From the NCBI RefSeq assembly GCF_039535095.1, contig NZ_BAAAWN010000001.1, positions 3,844,001-3,908,000 on the forward strand: DNA of 64,000 nucleotides, read 5' to 3'. The notes under the pieces are model-generated. The model was not told where the DNA came from. It worked only from the letters and a program-made list of their open reading frames with translations, and did no database searches. This document shows positions 1-8,847 of the stretch, piece after piece (positions within the stretch are counted from its first letter, which is position 1; each line of letters starts with the position of its first letter). Origin of the DNA: Arthrobacter ramosus. Its GTDB lineage: Bacteria; Actinomycetota; Actinomycetes; Actinomycetales; Micrococcaceae. Made by a program: the position numbers and the translations under genes.

Positions 1-1022
1 CTGAATTCCAGCCGGGAGGGAAAGCAAACGGACGAGCCCTCGCATTCCTTGCGCACCAATTCCTAGGTGACGGCTTCGGCACGGTCTATGACATCAGCAC
101 CATCGCCATCCTGTGGTTTGCGGGCGCCTCCGCCATGGCCGGCTTGCTGAACCTCGTGCCCCGCTACTTGCCGCGCTTCGGCATGGCCCCGGCGTGGACC
201 AAAGCCGTCCGCCCGCTGGTACTGGTCTTCACCGCCGTTGCTTTCATCATCACGTTGGTCTTCGAGGCTAACGTTGAGGCCCAAGGCGGCGCCTACGCCA
301 CCGGCGTCCTGGTCCTCATGACCTCGGCCTCGATCGCGGTCACCCTGTCCGCGCGCCGGAAGAAGCAGAAGGGCAAGACCATCGCTTTCGGCGTGGTGGC
401 GGTCGTCTTCGCTTACACCACCGTGGCCAACGTCGTGGAACGTCCGGACGGCATCCGGATCGCGGCCCTGTTCATCCTTGGCATTGTCCTGGTGAGCTTC
501 GCGTCGCGGGTACGCCGGTCCTTCGAACTGCGGGCCACACACATCAAGATGGACCAAATGGCACTCGAGTTCACGGCCTCGAACGAGGAAGGCCCTATCC
601 GGATCATCGCCCACGAGCCCAAGCGGCTGAGCGCCGACCGGTACCAGTTGAAGCTGCAGCATGCCCAGCAAGCCAACCACTTGCCGGTAGACAGCCACGC
701 GATCTTCATCGAGATCATCGTGGACGACAGCTCCGACTTCGAGCAGGAACTCCTCGTGGAAGGCAAGCGCCGCCACGGCTTCAAGATCCTGGAGGTTCAC
801 AGCAACAACGTGCCCAACACGCTCGCCGCGGTGCTACTCCACATCCGGGACGTCACGGGACTCATGCCGCATATCTATTTCCGCTGGACCGAAGGCAACC
901 CCATCGCCAACCTGAGCAAGTTCCTCTTCTTCGGCGAGGGCGAGATCGCCCCGGTAACCCGGGAAGTGCTCCGTGAAGCCGAACCGGACATCACGCGCAG
1001 GCCGTGGGTGCACGTGGGCTGA
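1..1022 (+). CDS. APC-superfamily permease, C-terminal part (5' end outside window)
   Basis: An open frame runs from the first bases of the window through the internal Met codon at 135, so the true start lies upstream. The visible part, about 340 residues, begins in the membrane domain. Four hydrophobic segments can be seen, around [51 protein letters not shown] and the [26 protein letters not shown] pair. A soluble tail of roughly 170 residues follows. Large APC-type amino-acid permeases of actinobacteria have this layout, but the substrate cannot be read from the sequence. A strong terminator follows directly. Confidence 0.7.
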   Translation, partial: EFQPGGKANGRALAFLAHQFLGDGFGTVYDISTIAILWFAGASAMAGLLNLVPRYLPRFGMAPAWTKAVRPLVLVFTAVAFIITLVFEANVEAQGGAYATGVLVLMTSASIAVTLSARRKKQKGKTIAFGVVAVVFAYTTVANVVERPDGIRIAALFILGIVLVSFASRVRRSFELRATHIKMDQMALEFTASNEEGPIRIIAHEPKRLSADRYQLKLQHAQQANHLPVDSHAIFIEIIVDDSSDFEQELLVEGKRRHGFKILEVHSNNVPNTLAAVLLHIRDVTGLMPHIYFRWTEGNPIANLSKFLFFGEGEIAPVTREVLREAEPDITRRPWVHVG

Positions 1023-1030
1023 ACATGGCA

Positions 1031-1075
1031 GTGTTGGTGCCGCTCCCCGCGGAGCGGCACCAACACAGTCTTTTC
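1031..1075 (+). terminator. Rho-independent terminator of the APC permease gene
   Basis: A perfect 16-bp inverted repeat (1031-1046 with 1051-1066) has a 4-nt loop CCGC and is followed by a T-rich run TCTTTTCT. It sits 9 nt after the permease stop codon. It may also stop glnK transcription arriving from the other strand. Confidence 0.85.
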
Positions 1076-1087
1076 TAGCTGATCGCC

Positions 1088-1429
1088 TTAGCTGATCGCG
1101 GAGGCGCCGCGCTCCCCTGTCCGGACTCGCACCGCCTGGGAAACCTCGATGGTCCAGATTTTGCCGTCCCCGAACTGGCCGGTACTGGCGCCGGAGATGA
1201 CGGCGTCCACTATTCCGTCCACCAGCTCGTCCGTAGCCAGGACCTCCACCCGGATCTTGGGAAGGAGATCGGAGTTGTATTCCGCGCCCCGGTACACCTC
1301 GATGTAGCCCCGTTGTTGGCCATATCCGTTCGCTTGGCTCACGGTCATCCCGTTGACTCCAAAGCGTTCCAGGGCTTCCCGGACCTCGTCGATCCGCTCC
1401 GGCCTCACGATGGCCGTCACCAATTTCAC
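1088..1429 (-). CDS. glnK: P-II nitrogen regulatory protein
   Basis: This 113-residue protein is full length for the P-II family (about 112 residues). It starts MKLVTAIVRPERIDEV and carries the T-loop segment YRGAEYN, whose Tyr51 is the site modified (uridylylated or adenylylated) in the family. The C-terminal signature GDGKIWTIEV is also present. P-II proteins sense 2-oxoglutarate and ATP/ADP and block the AmtB channel. The GTG start lies inside the amtB stop (GTGA, 4-nt overlap), so the two genes are translationally coupled, which is the usual amtB-glnK arrangement. No glnD follows in this window. Confidence 0.95.
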   Translation of the reverse strand: MKLVTAIVRPERIDEVREALERFGVNGMTVSQANGYGQQRGYIEVYRGAEYNSDLLPKIRVEVLATDELVDGIVDAVISGASTGQFGDGKIWTIEVSQAVRVRTGERGASAIS

Positions 1430-2838
1430 GTCGACGCCTTGCTGCGCATCCGATCTGTTTTCCCGTTAGAGCTAGTTTCTGGTTCACCGCTGGAAGACGG
1501 GGTTTTGCCGTTCTGTGGTTCCCCGGGATTGAAGGACCCGCCAACCATGGCCAGCTCGTAGGCGGTTTCCGCGTGCTCGGTGATGTCGATGCCCGTCAGC
1601 TCTTCGTGTTCCTTGACGCGCATGCCCACTGTCTTGTGGATGGCCAGCCCGATGAGCGTCGTCATGATCGCCGTCCACGCGGTGACCATCAGGGCCGTCA
1701 ATATTTGGGGCCAGAATTGGGTCAGGCCGCCGCCGTAGAAGAGGCCGCCTTCAGTCTTTGCCGAGGGTACGGCGAAGAATCCGAGGGACAGGGTCCCCCA
1801 CAGGCCGCCGACAAAGTGAACGGCAACAACGTCCAAGGAATCGTCCAGGCCGATCTTGAACTTCAGCCCGATGGCCAGTGCGCAGACGGCACCAGCGATG
1901 ACGCCGATGACGATCGCGCCAATGGGATCCACGAATCCACAGGCCGGGGTGACCGCCACCAAGCCCGCGACGGCGCCGGACGCGGCACCGAGGGACGTCG
2001 CGTGGCCGTCGCGGAGCCTTTCGACAAGGAGCCAGCCGAGGAGCGCTGCGCTTGTGGCCAGGAGGGTATTTGTCCAGGCGAGTGCGGCGATTCCATCAGC
2101 GGCCAGTTCCGAACCGGCATTGAAGCCGAACCACCCGAACCACAGCAAGCCCGCCCCAAGCATCACGAAGGGAAGGTTGTGCGGCCGGATGTTGGGGTCC
2201 TTCATGAATCCGAGCCGTTTGCCGAGCACGACTGCGAGCATCAGCCCGGCCATGCCCGCGTTCATGTGGACAACGGTGCCACCGGCAAAGTCGAGGGCTG
2301 AGATCTTGCTGCCGATGATCCCGGTGGATCCGAAGAGGCCGCCACCCCAGACCCAGTGGGCAATGGGAGCGTAGACGATGGTGACCCAAAGGCCGGCAAA
2401 CAACAGCCACGGGCCAAACCTGACACGTTCGGCCACCGCGCCACTGATCAATGCGACCGTAATGATGGCGAAGGTGGCTTGGAATCCTATGAAGACCATG
2501 TCCGGCAAGCCCGGGGCTTTCCCGCCGATGACGCTGGCCAGTCCGCTGAGTCCGAAGTTCGCGAAGGGATCTCCGATGAAGCCGCCCAGGGTGTCCGGGC
2601 CGAAGGCGAGTCCGTAGCCCCACAGGGCCCAGACCACCGCGACCACGCCAATGGCTCCGAAGCTCATCATCATGATGTTGAGGACGGACTTCATCCTGAC
2701 CAGGCCGCCGTAGAAGAACGCCAAACCTGGCGTCATGAGAAGGACGAGGGCGGAAGCTGCAAGCATCCAGGCTGTTGCGCCGGGATCCAGGGTCTGGGGG
2801 TTCACATCGAGCCCTACGCTGAAGAATACTGGGTTCAT
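1426..2838 (-). CDS. amtB: Ammonium transporter AmtB
   Basis: The 470-residue channel starts MNPVFFSVGLDV. An in-frame ATG 33 nt upstream (2871) is less likely because AGGAAGG sits 9 nt before the ATG at 2838. The sequence shows repeated hydrophobic helices and Amt family motifs: TPGLAFFYGGLVR near the N-terminus, HMNAGMAGL in the middle and VVAVHFVGGLWGTL later. It conducts NH3/NH4+ across the cytoplasmic membrane. A hydrophilic tail after about residue 410 (GMRVKEHEELTGIDITEHAE) is the conserved cytosolic end that cooperates with GlnK. Two GlnR-like boxes lie upstream at 2996-3064. Confidence 0.95.
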   Translation of the reverse strand: MNPVFFSVGLDVNPQTLDPGATAWMLAASALVLLMTPGLAFFYGGLVRMKSVLNIMMMSFGAIGVVAVVWALWGYGLAFGPDTLGGFIGDPFANFGLSGLASVIGGKAPGLPDMVFIGFQATFAIITVALISGAVAERVRFGPWLLFAGLWVTIVYAPIAHWVWGGGLFGSTGIIGSKISALDFAGGTVVHMNAGMAGLMLAVVLGKRLGFMKDPNIRPHNLPFVMLGAGLLWFGWFGFNAGSELAADGIAALAWTNTLLATSAALLGWLLVERLRDGHATSLGAASGAVAGLVAVTPACGFVDPIGAIVIGVIAGAVCALAIGLKFKIGLDDSLDVVAVHFVGGLWGTLSLGFFAVPSAKTEGGLFYGGGLTQFWPQILTALMVTAWTAIMTTLIGLAIHKTVGMRVKEHEELTGIDITEHAETAYELAMVGGSFNPGEPQNGKTPSSSGEPETSSNGKTDRMRSKAST

Positions 2839-2995
2839 TTCGGGAGCCTTCCTGCATATACGGCGCTCCATGGCGCCCGCACGGCGAGACCATTTTTTAA
2901 AACGAACAGGTCCTGGTACCCCACGGGATACCGACCTTGACGAGTTGCCTTGACTCGAAGGTACAGTCGCCCTGTTTCAGCATTCCGCATGCATC

Positions 2996-3064
2996 ATTTC
3001 AGGCACGTAACACCGCCGGCCCCAGGGTTAAATCCTGAAGTCAGTCATGTTTCAGGTGTGTTAC
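2996..3064 (-). promoter_or_regulatory. Two GlnR-like operator boxes upstream of amtB-glnK
   Basis: Read on the minus strand, 3064-3049 is GTAAC-ACACCT-GAAAC and 3011-2996 is GTTAC-GTGCCT-GAAAT. Both fit the actinobacterial GlnR half-site pair gTnAC-n6-GaAAC; the first is perfect and the second has one mismatch. They are 53 bp apart, about five helical turns, and lie 158-226 bp upstream of the amtB start. GlnR activates amtB-glnK under nitrogen limitation in other actinobacteria. Binding here is inferred. Confidence 0.6.
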
Positions 3065-3109
3065 ACGCCGCGTGTCGGCCCCGTATGCCGGGTGTGCGCG
3101 GTGCCAGCG

Positions 3110-3685
3110 TCAGCGGCTGGCTGCCGGCACCAGGATCCAGAGCACCTCAACAGGCTCGTCCGTCGGATTGACCCAGGTGTGCGGCTCGCGGCCCGGGAAG
3201 GACAGCGTGTCTCCCTCTTCGAGCTCGTACTCCTCGTTGGTGAGGATCAATTTAATGCGGCCCTTGACAACGTGCAGGACGTCGACGTCGCAATCGACGG
3301 CGTAAAGCTCGGCTTCTCCCCGGCCGCGGGGCTCGATGGAGGCCTGCAGGATCTGCAACCTCCGTTCCGATCGGGCGGTCAGGAGCCGTTCCACGATTCC
3401 CTGGCCGCCGAGCGAAATCCGCGGCCCATCGTCGCGCCGGGTCAGATGGGTCTCCGGCGCGGCAAAAAGGTCCCCGATGGACACCGAAAGAACTTGGCAA
3501 AGCGTCACAAGGGAAGCGACCGACGGCGATGTCAGGTCACGCTCCACACGGCTCAGGAACCCTTTGGTCAGGCCGGTGGCGTCGGCAACCTGCTCGATGG
3601 TGAGCCGCTGCGATTGGCGTGCGGCACGGATTCTGGAACCGATGGCAACGGGGACGTTGCTCGGTTCAACGGGGAGAGCCTTCAT
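3110..3685 (-). CDS. XRE-family regulator with C-terminal cupin domain
   Basis: The protein has 191 residues. Residues about 15-70 form a helix-turn-helix of the XRE type (IGSRIRAARQSQRLTIEQVA, then GLTKGFLSRVERD). Residues about 120-188 form a cupin barrel (VLHVVKGRIKLILTNEEYEL, FPGREPHTWVNP). This PuuR-like architecture usually senses a small metabolite through the cupin. The gene is divergent from the sodium:solute symporter at 3989, so it most likely controls that transporter and itself. It reads toward amtB, but the 270-bp gap with its own operator boxes argues for separate control. Confidence 0.85.
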   Translation of the reverse strand: MKALPVEPSNVPVAIGSRIRAARQSQRLTIEQVADATGLTKGFLSRVERDLTSPSVASLVTLCQVLSVSIGDLFAAPETHLTRRDDGPRISLGGQGIVERLLTARSERRLQILQASIEPRGRGEAELYAVDCDVDVLHVVKGRIKLILTNEEYELEEGDTLSFPGREPHTWVNPTDEPVEVLWILVPAASR

Positions 3686-3988
3686 TCACGAACCTTTCAG
3701 GCCGTTTATGCGGCCCTGTCATTGCAGCAATAGTAGCCGGATCGCCCGCGTGGCCGGGCCTTTGGCTAGCTAGAAGTCCGCCGATGAGTCCGCTCCGCAA
3801 AGCAGCGCCTTGACTGTTACTCGCATCACTACGTATCCTCATAGGCAACAAGTGTTGTTTGTGAGGCATACATCACAGACTACTCTCCCCAATCACCCGC
3901 GCAGAGACCTTCCGCGACCCGCAACGAAACCCAGCGGACGGGCGTCGGAATCCCCAGGAACTCTGCGCATCACTTTCAGGAGCCAACC
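3686..3988. promoter_or_regulatory. Divergent promoter region with a TGTGA-N8-TCACA dyad
   Basis: This 303-bp gap between the XRE regulator and the symporter contains no gene. A dyad TGTGA-ggcataca-TCACA lies at 3860-3877, about 115 bp before the symporter start. A TTGACT hexamer at 3810-3815 could be a -35 element, but no convincing -10 follows. The dyad is a candidate operator for the XRE-cupin protein or for a CRP-type regulator; the 8-bp spacer is 2 bp longer than a standard CRP site. Confidence 0.45.
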
Positions 3989-5521
3989 GTGGACTCTTCG
4001 TTCATCAATATTGCGATCGTGGTGGTGTATTTGCTCGCCATGCTGGCCTTCGGCTGGTGGGGCAAGTCGCGCACCAAGAACAACAGCGACTTCCTGGTGG
4101 CAGGGCGCCGCCTCGGTCCGATGCTCTACACCGGCACCATGGCCGCCGTCGTCCTCGGCGGCGCATCGACGGTTGGCGGCGTCGGCCTCGGCTACAAGTT
4201 CGGCATATCCGGCATGTGGCTGGTAGTCGCCATCGGTTCGGGCGTCCTCCTCCTGAGCCTGCTTTTCGCCGGCACCATCCAGCGGTTGAAGATCTACACG
4301 GTCTCCCAGATGCTGAGCCTGCGTTACGGCCAGCGCGCCACGCAGACCTCCGGCATCGTCATGCTGGCCTACACCCTTATGTTGTGCGCCACGTCCACGG
4401 GCGCCTACGCCACCATCTTCGTCGTCCTCTTCGGCTGGGAGCGCTGGCTCGCCATCGCCGTCGGCGGCGCCATCGTCCTGGTCTACTCCACCATCGGCGG
4501 CATGTGGTCCATCACCCTCGCCGACCAGGTGCAGTTCATCATCAAGACGGTGGGCATCTTCTTTCTCATGCTCCCGTTCGTCCTTAACGCGGCAGGCGGC
4601 TTCGACGGCATCCGTGCCCGTGTTGACGCCAGCTTCTTCCAGTTGGACGGCATCGGAGCCCAGACGATCATCACGTACTTCGTGGTCTACACCCTGGGCT
4701 TGCTGATCGGCCAGGACATCTGGCAGCGCGTCTTCACTGCCAAGACCCCCAAGGTGGCCCGTTGGGGCGGCGCCACTGCCGGTGTCTACTGCGTCCTGTA
4801 CGGCGTCGCCGGCGCTTTGATCGGCCTTGCCGCCCGCGTTGCCCTGCCCAACATCGACGTCAAGGCCCTTGGCAAGGACGTTGTCTACGCCGAGGTAGCC
4901 ACCCACATCCTGCCGATCGGCATCGGCGGCCTCGTCATGGCGGCGGCAGTCGCGGCCATGATGTCCACCGCTTCCGGAGCCCTCATCGCCGCAGCCACCG
5001 TTGCCCGCGCCGACGTGGTCCCGTTCGTGGCCAGCTGGTTCGGCAAGACGATCAACACCGACGACACCGAAAACCCCGAGCACGACGTCAAGGCCAACCG
5101 GTACTGGGTCCTTGGCCTGGGCATCGTGGCCGTGTTGATCTCCATGGCGGCGCAAGACGTCGTCGTGGCCCTGACCATCGCCTACGACATCCTGGTGGGC
5201 GGCCTGCTGGTTGCTATCCTCGGTGGCTTGGTCTGGAAGCGTGGCACCGGTATTGCCGCGGCTTGGTCCATGGCGGTCGGGTCCATACTGACGCTGGGCC
5301 TGCTGATCGCTTACGCCACGGGAATCATCCCCAGTGAAGACGGCGTCTACGCCAACGATCCCATCTACTGGGGCCTCGGCGCCTCGCTCCTGGTCTACGT
5401 TGTGGTCTCCCTCCTGACGCCGCCAACCGAGCCCGCCGTCCGCGAAGCATGGGACCGCCGCGTTGCCGGGGCGGCCGTGGAGGAACTCCCCTTGGAAGTC
5501 CACCCGGTGGCCAGCCACTAA
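3989..5521 (+). CDS. Sodium:solute symporter (SSS family)
   Basis: The 510-residue membrane protein uses a GTG start, supported by CAGGAG 6 nt upstream. It opens with a hydrophobic helix (IAIVVVYLLAMLAFGWWGK) and then FLVAGRRLGPMLYTGTMAAV and LGGASTVGGVGLGY, the conserved TM2-3 region of SSS carriers. About 13 hydrophobic segments can be followed. SSS proteins import organic solutes with Na+; the substrate is not evident. The divergent XRE-cupin regulator suggests induction by a small organic compound. A strong hairpin terminator follows. Confidence 0.85.
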   Translation: MDSSFINIAIVVVYLLAMLAFGWWGKSRTKNNSDFLVAGRRLGPMLYTGTMAAVVLGGASTVGGVGLGYKFGISGMWLVVAIGSGVLLLSLLFAGTIQRLKIYTVSQMLSLRYGQRATQTSGIVMLAYTLMLCATSTGAYATIFVVLFGWERWLAIAVGGAIVLVYSTIGGMWSITLADQVQFIIKTVGIFFLMLPFVLNAAGGFDGIRARVDASFFQLDGIGAQTIITYFVVYTLGLLIGQDIWQRVFTAKTPKVARWGGATAGVYCVLYGVAGALIGLAARVALPNIDVKALGKDVVYAEVATHILPIGIGGLVMAAAVAAMMSTASGALIAAATVARADVVPFVASWFGKTINTDDTENPEHDVKANRYWVLGLGIVAVLISMAAQDVVVALTIAYDILVGGLLVAILGGLVWKRGTGIAAAWSMAVGSILTLGLLIAYATGIIPSEDGVYANDPIYWGLGASLLVYVVVSLLTPPTEPAVREAWDRRVAGAAVEELPLEVHPVASH

Positions 5522-5544
5522 GCTTCACAGAGTCAAGTACAACG

Positions 5545-5583
5545 GCGGCGCCGCACCTTCTCCTTGGGAGGGTGCGGCGCCGC
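5545..5583 (+). terminator. Hairpin terminator after the symporter
   Basis: A perfect 13-bp inverted repeat, GCGGCGCCGCACC (5545-5557) with GGTGCGGCGCCGC (5571-5583), has a 13-nt loop. No U-tract follows, so this is a GC-rich actinobacterial-type terminator. Confidence 0.65.
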
Positions 5584-5740
5584 TGCTGCATGTACAGTAG
5601 GAAGAGCTTCAAGAGATGTGGTGCAAAGCTCCGACTTGCCACACGCCAACCCCATGTTCACGGGTGGTTCGGATGAAGAAGCGGCCCGGCTCGGACCAGA
5701 GACAACCGAACGGGCAAGAGCAACTCCACAGGAGAAGGCC

Positions 5741-6055
5741 ATGCCTTTCGAAAACGGCGCCACAGCCGACCGCACCACCCACTCCGGCACCCTCTTGTTG
5801 CCCCGCCCCCGGCGGGTGGACGAGTTCGTCCGGGTGATTCCCGGCGTCGACCTCTCCCAAGGCTCCATCACGTTCGTGGTGGACGGAAACCTGGAACGCT
5901 ATTGGCATCATGAGCCCCGGCTCATCACCGAAGCGCTTTCAAAAGCAGTCCAGCCCGCGCGCTGGTTCCCCGCGACACGGAAACTCACCCTTACGGTGGC
6001 GGCAACCGGGCACCGGGCGGGCGTGCAGAGGCACTTCATCCTGAGCGCGTTCTAG
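5741..6055 (+). CDS. Hypothetical protein, 104 residues
   Basis: The frame is open upstream to 5564, but the ATG at 5741 is preceded by AGGAGAAGGCC, a good ribosome binding site. The product starts MPFENGATADRTTHSG and ends HFILSAF. It is soluble, with no signal peptide and no metal-binding motif. A central segment (VDEFVRVIPGVDLSQGSITF) looks like folded globular sequence. I do not recognise the family. It stands alone between two units and gives no context clue. Confidence 0.6.
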   Translation: MPFENGATADRTTHSGTLLLPRPRRVDEFVRVIPGVDLSQGSITFVVDGNLERYWHHEPRLITEALSKAVQPARWFPATRKLTLTVAATGHRAGVQRHFILSAF

Positions 6056-6093
6056 CTACCAGGGTTTAGCACGTCGGGTTTAGCGAGCCGGGG

Positions 6094-6282
6094 CTATTCG
6101 ATATCTTCGGACTCACGGTGTTCGTCGGCATCGAGCGGAACCACCCGTTCGTCATCGTCAAGAACCTCGGGCTGGTCCTCCCAGTCTTCCTCCACCGCCA
6201 GGTCCTCGCTGTAGTCATAGGCGGGATCGGCCTCGACCGTGGGACGGTCGGGGTGGCGGGCGTGGGTTTCGGTGCTGTCCAT
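6094..6282 (-). CDS. Small acidic hypothetical protein, 62 residues
   Basis: The start is placed at 6282, where GGAGG lies 7 nt upstream of ATG; an in-frame ATG at 6348 lacks such a site. The product starts MDSTETHARHP and is dominated by Asp and Glu (for example LDDDERVVPLDADEH). It has no cysteine, no membrane segment and no recognisable domain. Acidic, probably disordered proteins of this size are common in Arthrobacter-like genomes, but no function can be assigned. It lies in the gap before the ferritin/VIT gene, on the opposite strand. Confidence 0.55.
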   Translation of the reverse strand: MDSTETHARHPDRPTVEADPAYDYSEDLAVEEDWEDQPEVLDDDERVVPLDADEHRESEDIE

Positions 6283-6550
6283 GGTGCAACCTCCGTTCGA
6301 CGTGCCGCTGAGCCCATCGCACAGGCATATGAGGCAGCCGGTCATCACGCTACCCCGCCAATTCGTGGACCCTGTTCATCCATCCCAGCACTGCCCCCTG
6401 CGGCGGTCAAGGCCTCCCGCGAGTCTCCCGGTTTTTGAGGTGCACCTAAAATATCCAGTAAGGATTGCCAGCCGAAAAGCCGCGGAAATTGGCGATAAAG
6501 TGGAGCTGCAATGAGGCGATGAAGCCCGCCCCAGCAACCCAGGAGTCCCG

Positions 6551-7714
6551 GTGCAACCGCACACAAAACCCTCGCATTCAGGCAATCCCTCGGACTCGAG
6601 CAGTCCATCGCAAGACGCAGCAGCCACCAAGACTCCCCCGTCGTCGTCGGACATCAAGCGCTGGCGGCAGTACTTGGCGGACGAGCGGGCCGAGGCCGCC
6701 GTGTACCGCGAACTGGCGCAGCGCCGGGACGGCGAGGAACGCGAAATCCTTTTGGCCCTCGCTGAGGCTGAGGGCCGCCATGAGGCGCACTGGCTCAGGG
6801 TCCTCGGCGAACATGCCGGCATGCCGAAGGCGGCCTCGGTCCGGAGCCAAATGCTCGGCTTCCTGGCCCGGAACTTCGGATCAGTGTTCGTGTTGGCCCT
6901 CGCCCAACGGGCTGAAGGCCGCTCGCCTTACGCGAAGGATCCAGCAGCGACCCGCGCCATGGCGGCCGACGAACAGATCCACGAAGAAGTAGTCCGCGGC
7001 CTGGCGACGCGCGGCCGCAACAGGTTGTCCGGCACCTTCCGCGCGGCCGTATTCGGCGCCAACGATGGCCTGGTCAGCAACCTTTCCCTCGTGATGGGCA
7101 TGGCGGCCACGGGCGTTCCCGCGGCCGTGGTCCTGTTCAGCGGTATCGCCGGCCTTTTGGCGGGCGCGCTGTCCATGGGTGCCGGCGAGTATGTCTCGGT
7201 CCGCTCGCAGCTCGAGCTCCTCAAGGCCACCCGACCCACCCAAGCCACGCTGACCGCAGCCCCGGCCCTGGACATCGAGCACAATGAGCTGGTCCTCGTG
7301 TATCTGGCCCGGGGCATGTCCCGGGAAGCCGCCGAACACCGCGCAGCAGAACGCATGGGCCTCTACAGCTGCGACTGCGATCCCAGCCTCTCGCTCCACC
7401 CCGAAGTGGAAGAAACCGTGAACGAGCACGAGGCCGTAGGCTCCGCCTGGGGCGCAGCGATCTCGAGCTTCTGCTTCTTCGCTTCGGGCGCCATCGTGCC
7501 TATCCTGCCGTTCATCTTCGGCATGACGGGCTTCGCGGCGCTTGCTGTGGCCGGTACGCTGGTGGGCATCGCGCTTCTGTCGACCGGCGCCGTCGTCGGC
7601 TTGTTGTCCGGAACCTCGCCGCTGACCCGCGGCCTCCGGCAACTTGCCATCGGGCTCGGTGCGGCCGCGGCCACGTATGGGCTGGGACTCGTCTTCGGCG
7701 CTGTCATCGGTTAG
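6551..7714 (+). CDS. Ferritin-like/VIT1 (CCC1) fusion membrane protein
   Basis: The 387-residue protein starts at GTG 6551, with AGGAG 5 nt upstream. Residues about 35-150 are a rubrerythrin/ferritin-like helical domain with Glu and His at metal-ligand spacing (YLADERAEAAVYREL, LAEAEGRHEAHWLRVL, ADEQIHEEVVRGL). From about residue 155 comes a VIT1/CCC1 domain: FRAAVFGANDGLVSNLSLV, then GALSMGAGEYVSVRSQ and three C-terminal membrane helices. VIT1 proteins move Fe2+ or Mn2+ across membranes. The MbfA type with an N-terminal ferritin domain exports iron and protects against peroxide. The role is inferred from this architecture. Confidence 0.85.
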   Translation: MQPHTKPSHSGNPSDSSSPSQDAAATKTPPSSSDIKRWRQYLADERAEAAVYRELAQRRDGEEREILLALAEAEGRHEAHWLRVLGEHAGMPKAASVRSQMLGFLARNFGSVFVLALAQRAEGRSPYAKDPAATRAMAADEQIHEEVVRGLATRGRNRLSGTFRAAVFGANDGLVSNLSLVMGMAATGVPAAVVLFSGIAGLLAGALSMGAGEYVSVRSQLELLKATRPTQATLTAAPALDIEHNELVLVYLARGMSREAAEHRAAERMGLYSCDCDPSLSLHPEVEETVNEHEAVGSAWGAAISSFCFFASGAIVPILPFIFGMTGFAALAVAGTLVGIALLSTGAVVGLLSGTSPLTRGLRQLAIGLGAAAATYGLGLVFGAVIG

Positions 7715-7760
7715 TAGCGCCGGCGCAACGGGGCGCCGGTGCAGGGACTTGGGGGAAGAC

Positions 7761-8681
7761 TTGCATTCAAACTACGGGTACGACGGCGGCCCGCCGCCCA
7801 AGCGCGCCAGTACCGTTCTGGCGCTGTTCCGAAACTTGATGGTGGTGGCGGTCGTCGCTGCCGTAGCCGTGCTTGTCAGTGGTTTCCTCCGCGGCGACCC
7901 CGGCATCACCGGGTTGCTTCCAAACCTGGCTCCCTCCGCCTATGCCACGGCAAGCAGCCCCGGGCAGGGCGCGGCTCCCGGGCAGGGGCCACAAAAGGCG
8001 GCCCGTGCGCCGGATACCCCGCCGCCTGGCCTGGAAGAAGCCGGGCACCCGCTCGGCTCCCCCGCCAAGCCTGCCGTGGCCAGCAACTCGTACAAGTTCC
8101 TGGCCACCAACGCCGACGGCACGCCGGTGGGCTACTCCCCGTGCCGGCCATTGCACTACGTGGTCAACGCAGCCCTCGCCCCGGCCGGATCCGAGGGGCT
8201 CATCGCCGACGCCATCGCCAAGATCGCCGCCGCCACCGGCCTCAAATTCGTTGACGACGGCACCAGCACGGAAAAACCCTCCGAGAAGCGCAAGCCCTAC
8301 CAGCCCGCGCTCTACGGCGATCGTTGGGCACCCCTGCTGATTTCCTGGACCACTCCCGAGGCGGCTCCGGCGTTGGCAGGATCCGTCATCGGCACCGGCG
8401 GCAGCACCATGTACAGCTTCGGCACCGGACCCAAGAGCTACGTCTCGGGAAGCCTGGACCTGGACGCCCCGCAAATCACGGAACTGCTGGGCGTCTCCGG
8501 CGGCGCCCATTACGTCTCCGCGGTGATCCAACACGAACTGGGCCACGTCGTGGGCCTTGACCACGTAGAAGATCCAATCCAGCTCATGTACCCGGAGATC
8601 GGCGCTCCCGATGGTTTGGCAGCCGGGGACCTGAACGGACTCTACAAGCTCCACACCGCCCCGTGCCGGAGCGATCTCTAG
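7761..8681 (+). CDS. Membrane-anchored matrixin-like zinc metalloprotease
   Basis: A TTG start at 7761 is proposed because GGGGG lies 5 nt upstream; starts further upstream would overlap the VIT gene. The product has about 306 residues. One N-terminal helix (VVAVVAAVAVLVSGFL) is followed by a Pro/Ala/Gly-rich linker to about residue 95. The catalytic domain then carries the metzincin motif HELGHVVGLDH (HExxHxxGxxH) and a Met-turn, QLMYPE. It is therefore likely an extracytoplasmic zinc endopeptidase. No propeptide cysteine switch is apparent. The substrate is unknown. Confidence 0.75.
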   Translation: MHSNYGYDGGPPPKRASTVLALFRNLMVVAVVAAVAVLVSGFLRGDPGITGLLPNLAPSAYATASSPGQGAAPGQGPQKAARAPDTPPPGLEEAGHPLGSPAKPAVASNSYKFLATNADGTPVGYSPCRPLHYVVNAALAPAGSEGLIADAIAKIAAATGLKFVDDGTSTEKPSEKRKPYQPALYGDRWAPLLISWTTPEAAPALAGSVIGTGGSTMYSFGTGPKSYVSGSLDLDAPQITELLGVSGGAHYVSAVIQHELGHVVGLDHVEDPIQLMYPEIGAPDGLAAGDLNGLYKLHTAPCRSDL

Positions 8682-8705
8682 CCCAGTTCAGGCCCTCCCC
8701 CCAAG

Positions 8706-8837
8706 GGACATGCCCTCCGTTCGGTCTAAGCAGTGGACATATGAGTACTATGTCCACTGCTCAAGGCCAAGGCTGAGCATGCTCAATGGACGACTAGGCA
8801 TTATGTCCAGTGCGCCCGGCCAAGGCTGAGCATGCTC
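8706..8837. repeat. 79-bp extragenic palindrome (copy 1) plus duplicated right half
   Basis: 8706-8784 is an imperfect palindrome. Its centre is a perfect 13-bp stem (AGCAGTGGACATA with TATGTCCACTGCT, loop TGAGTAC), and its outer arms read GGACATGCCC and GAGCATGCTC. A second, degraded right half (8786-8837) again ends CCAAGGCTGAGCATGCTC. Copies of the same length occur at 43233-43311 and 44298-44376. It lies between two convergent genes and may act as a bidirectional terminator. Confidence 0.7.
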
Positions 8838-8847
8838 AACGGTTGAC

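Noticed and set aside
3893..5518. 541-codon open frame antisense to the sodium:solute symporter
   Set aside because: It is a high-GC shadow frame: its translation is rich in Gly, His, Asp and Arg without any domain, while the plus strand encodes a clear membrane carrier.
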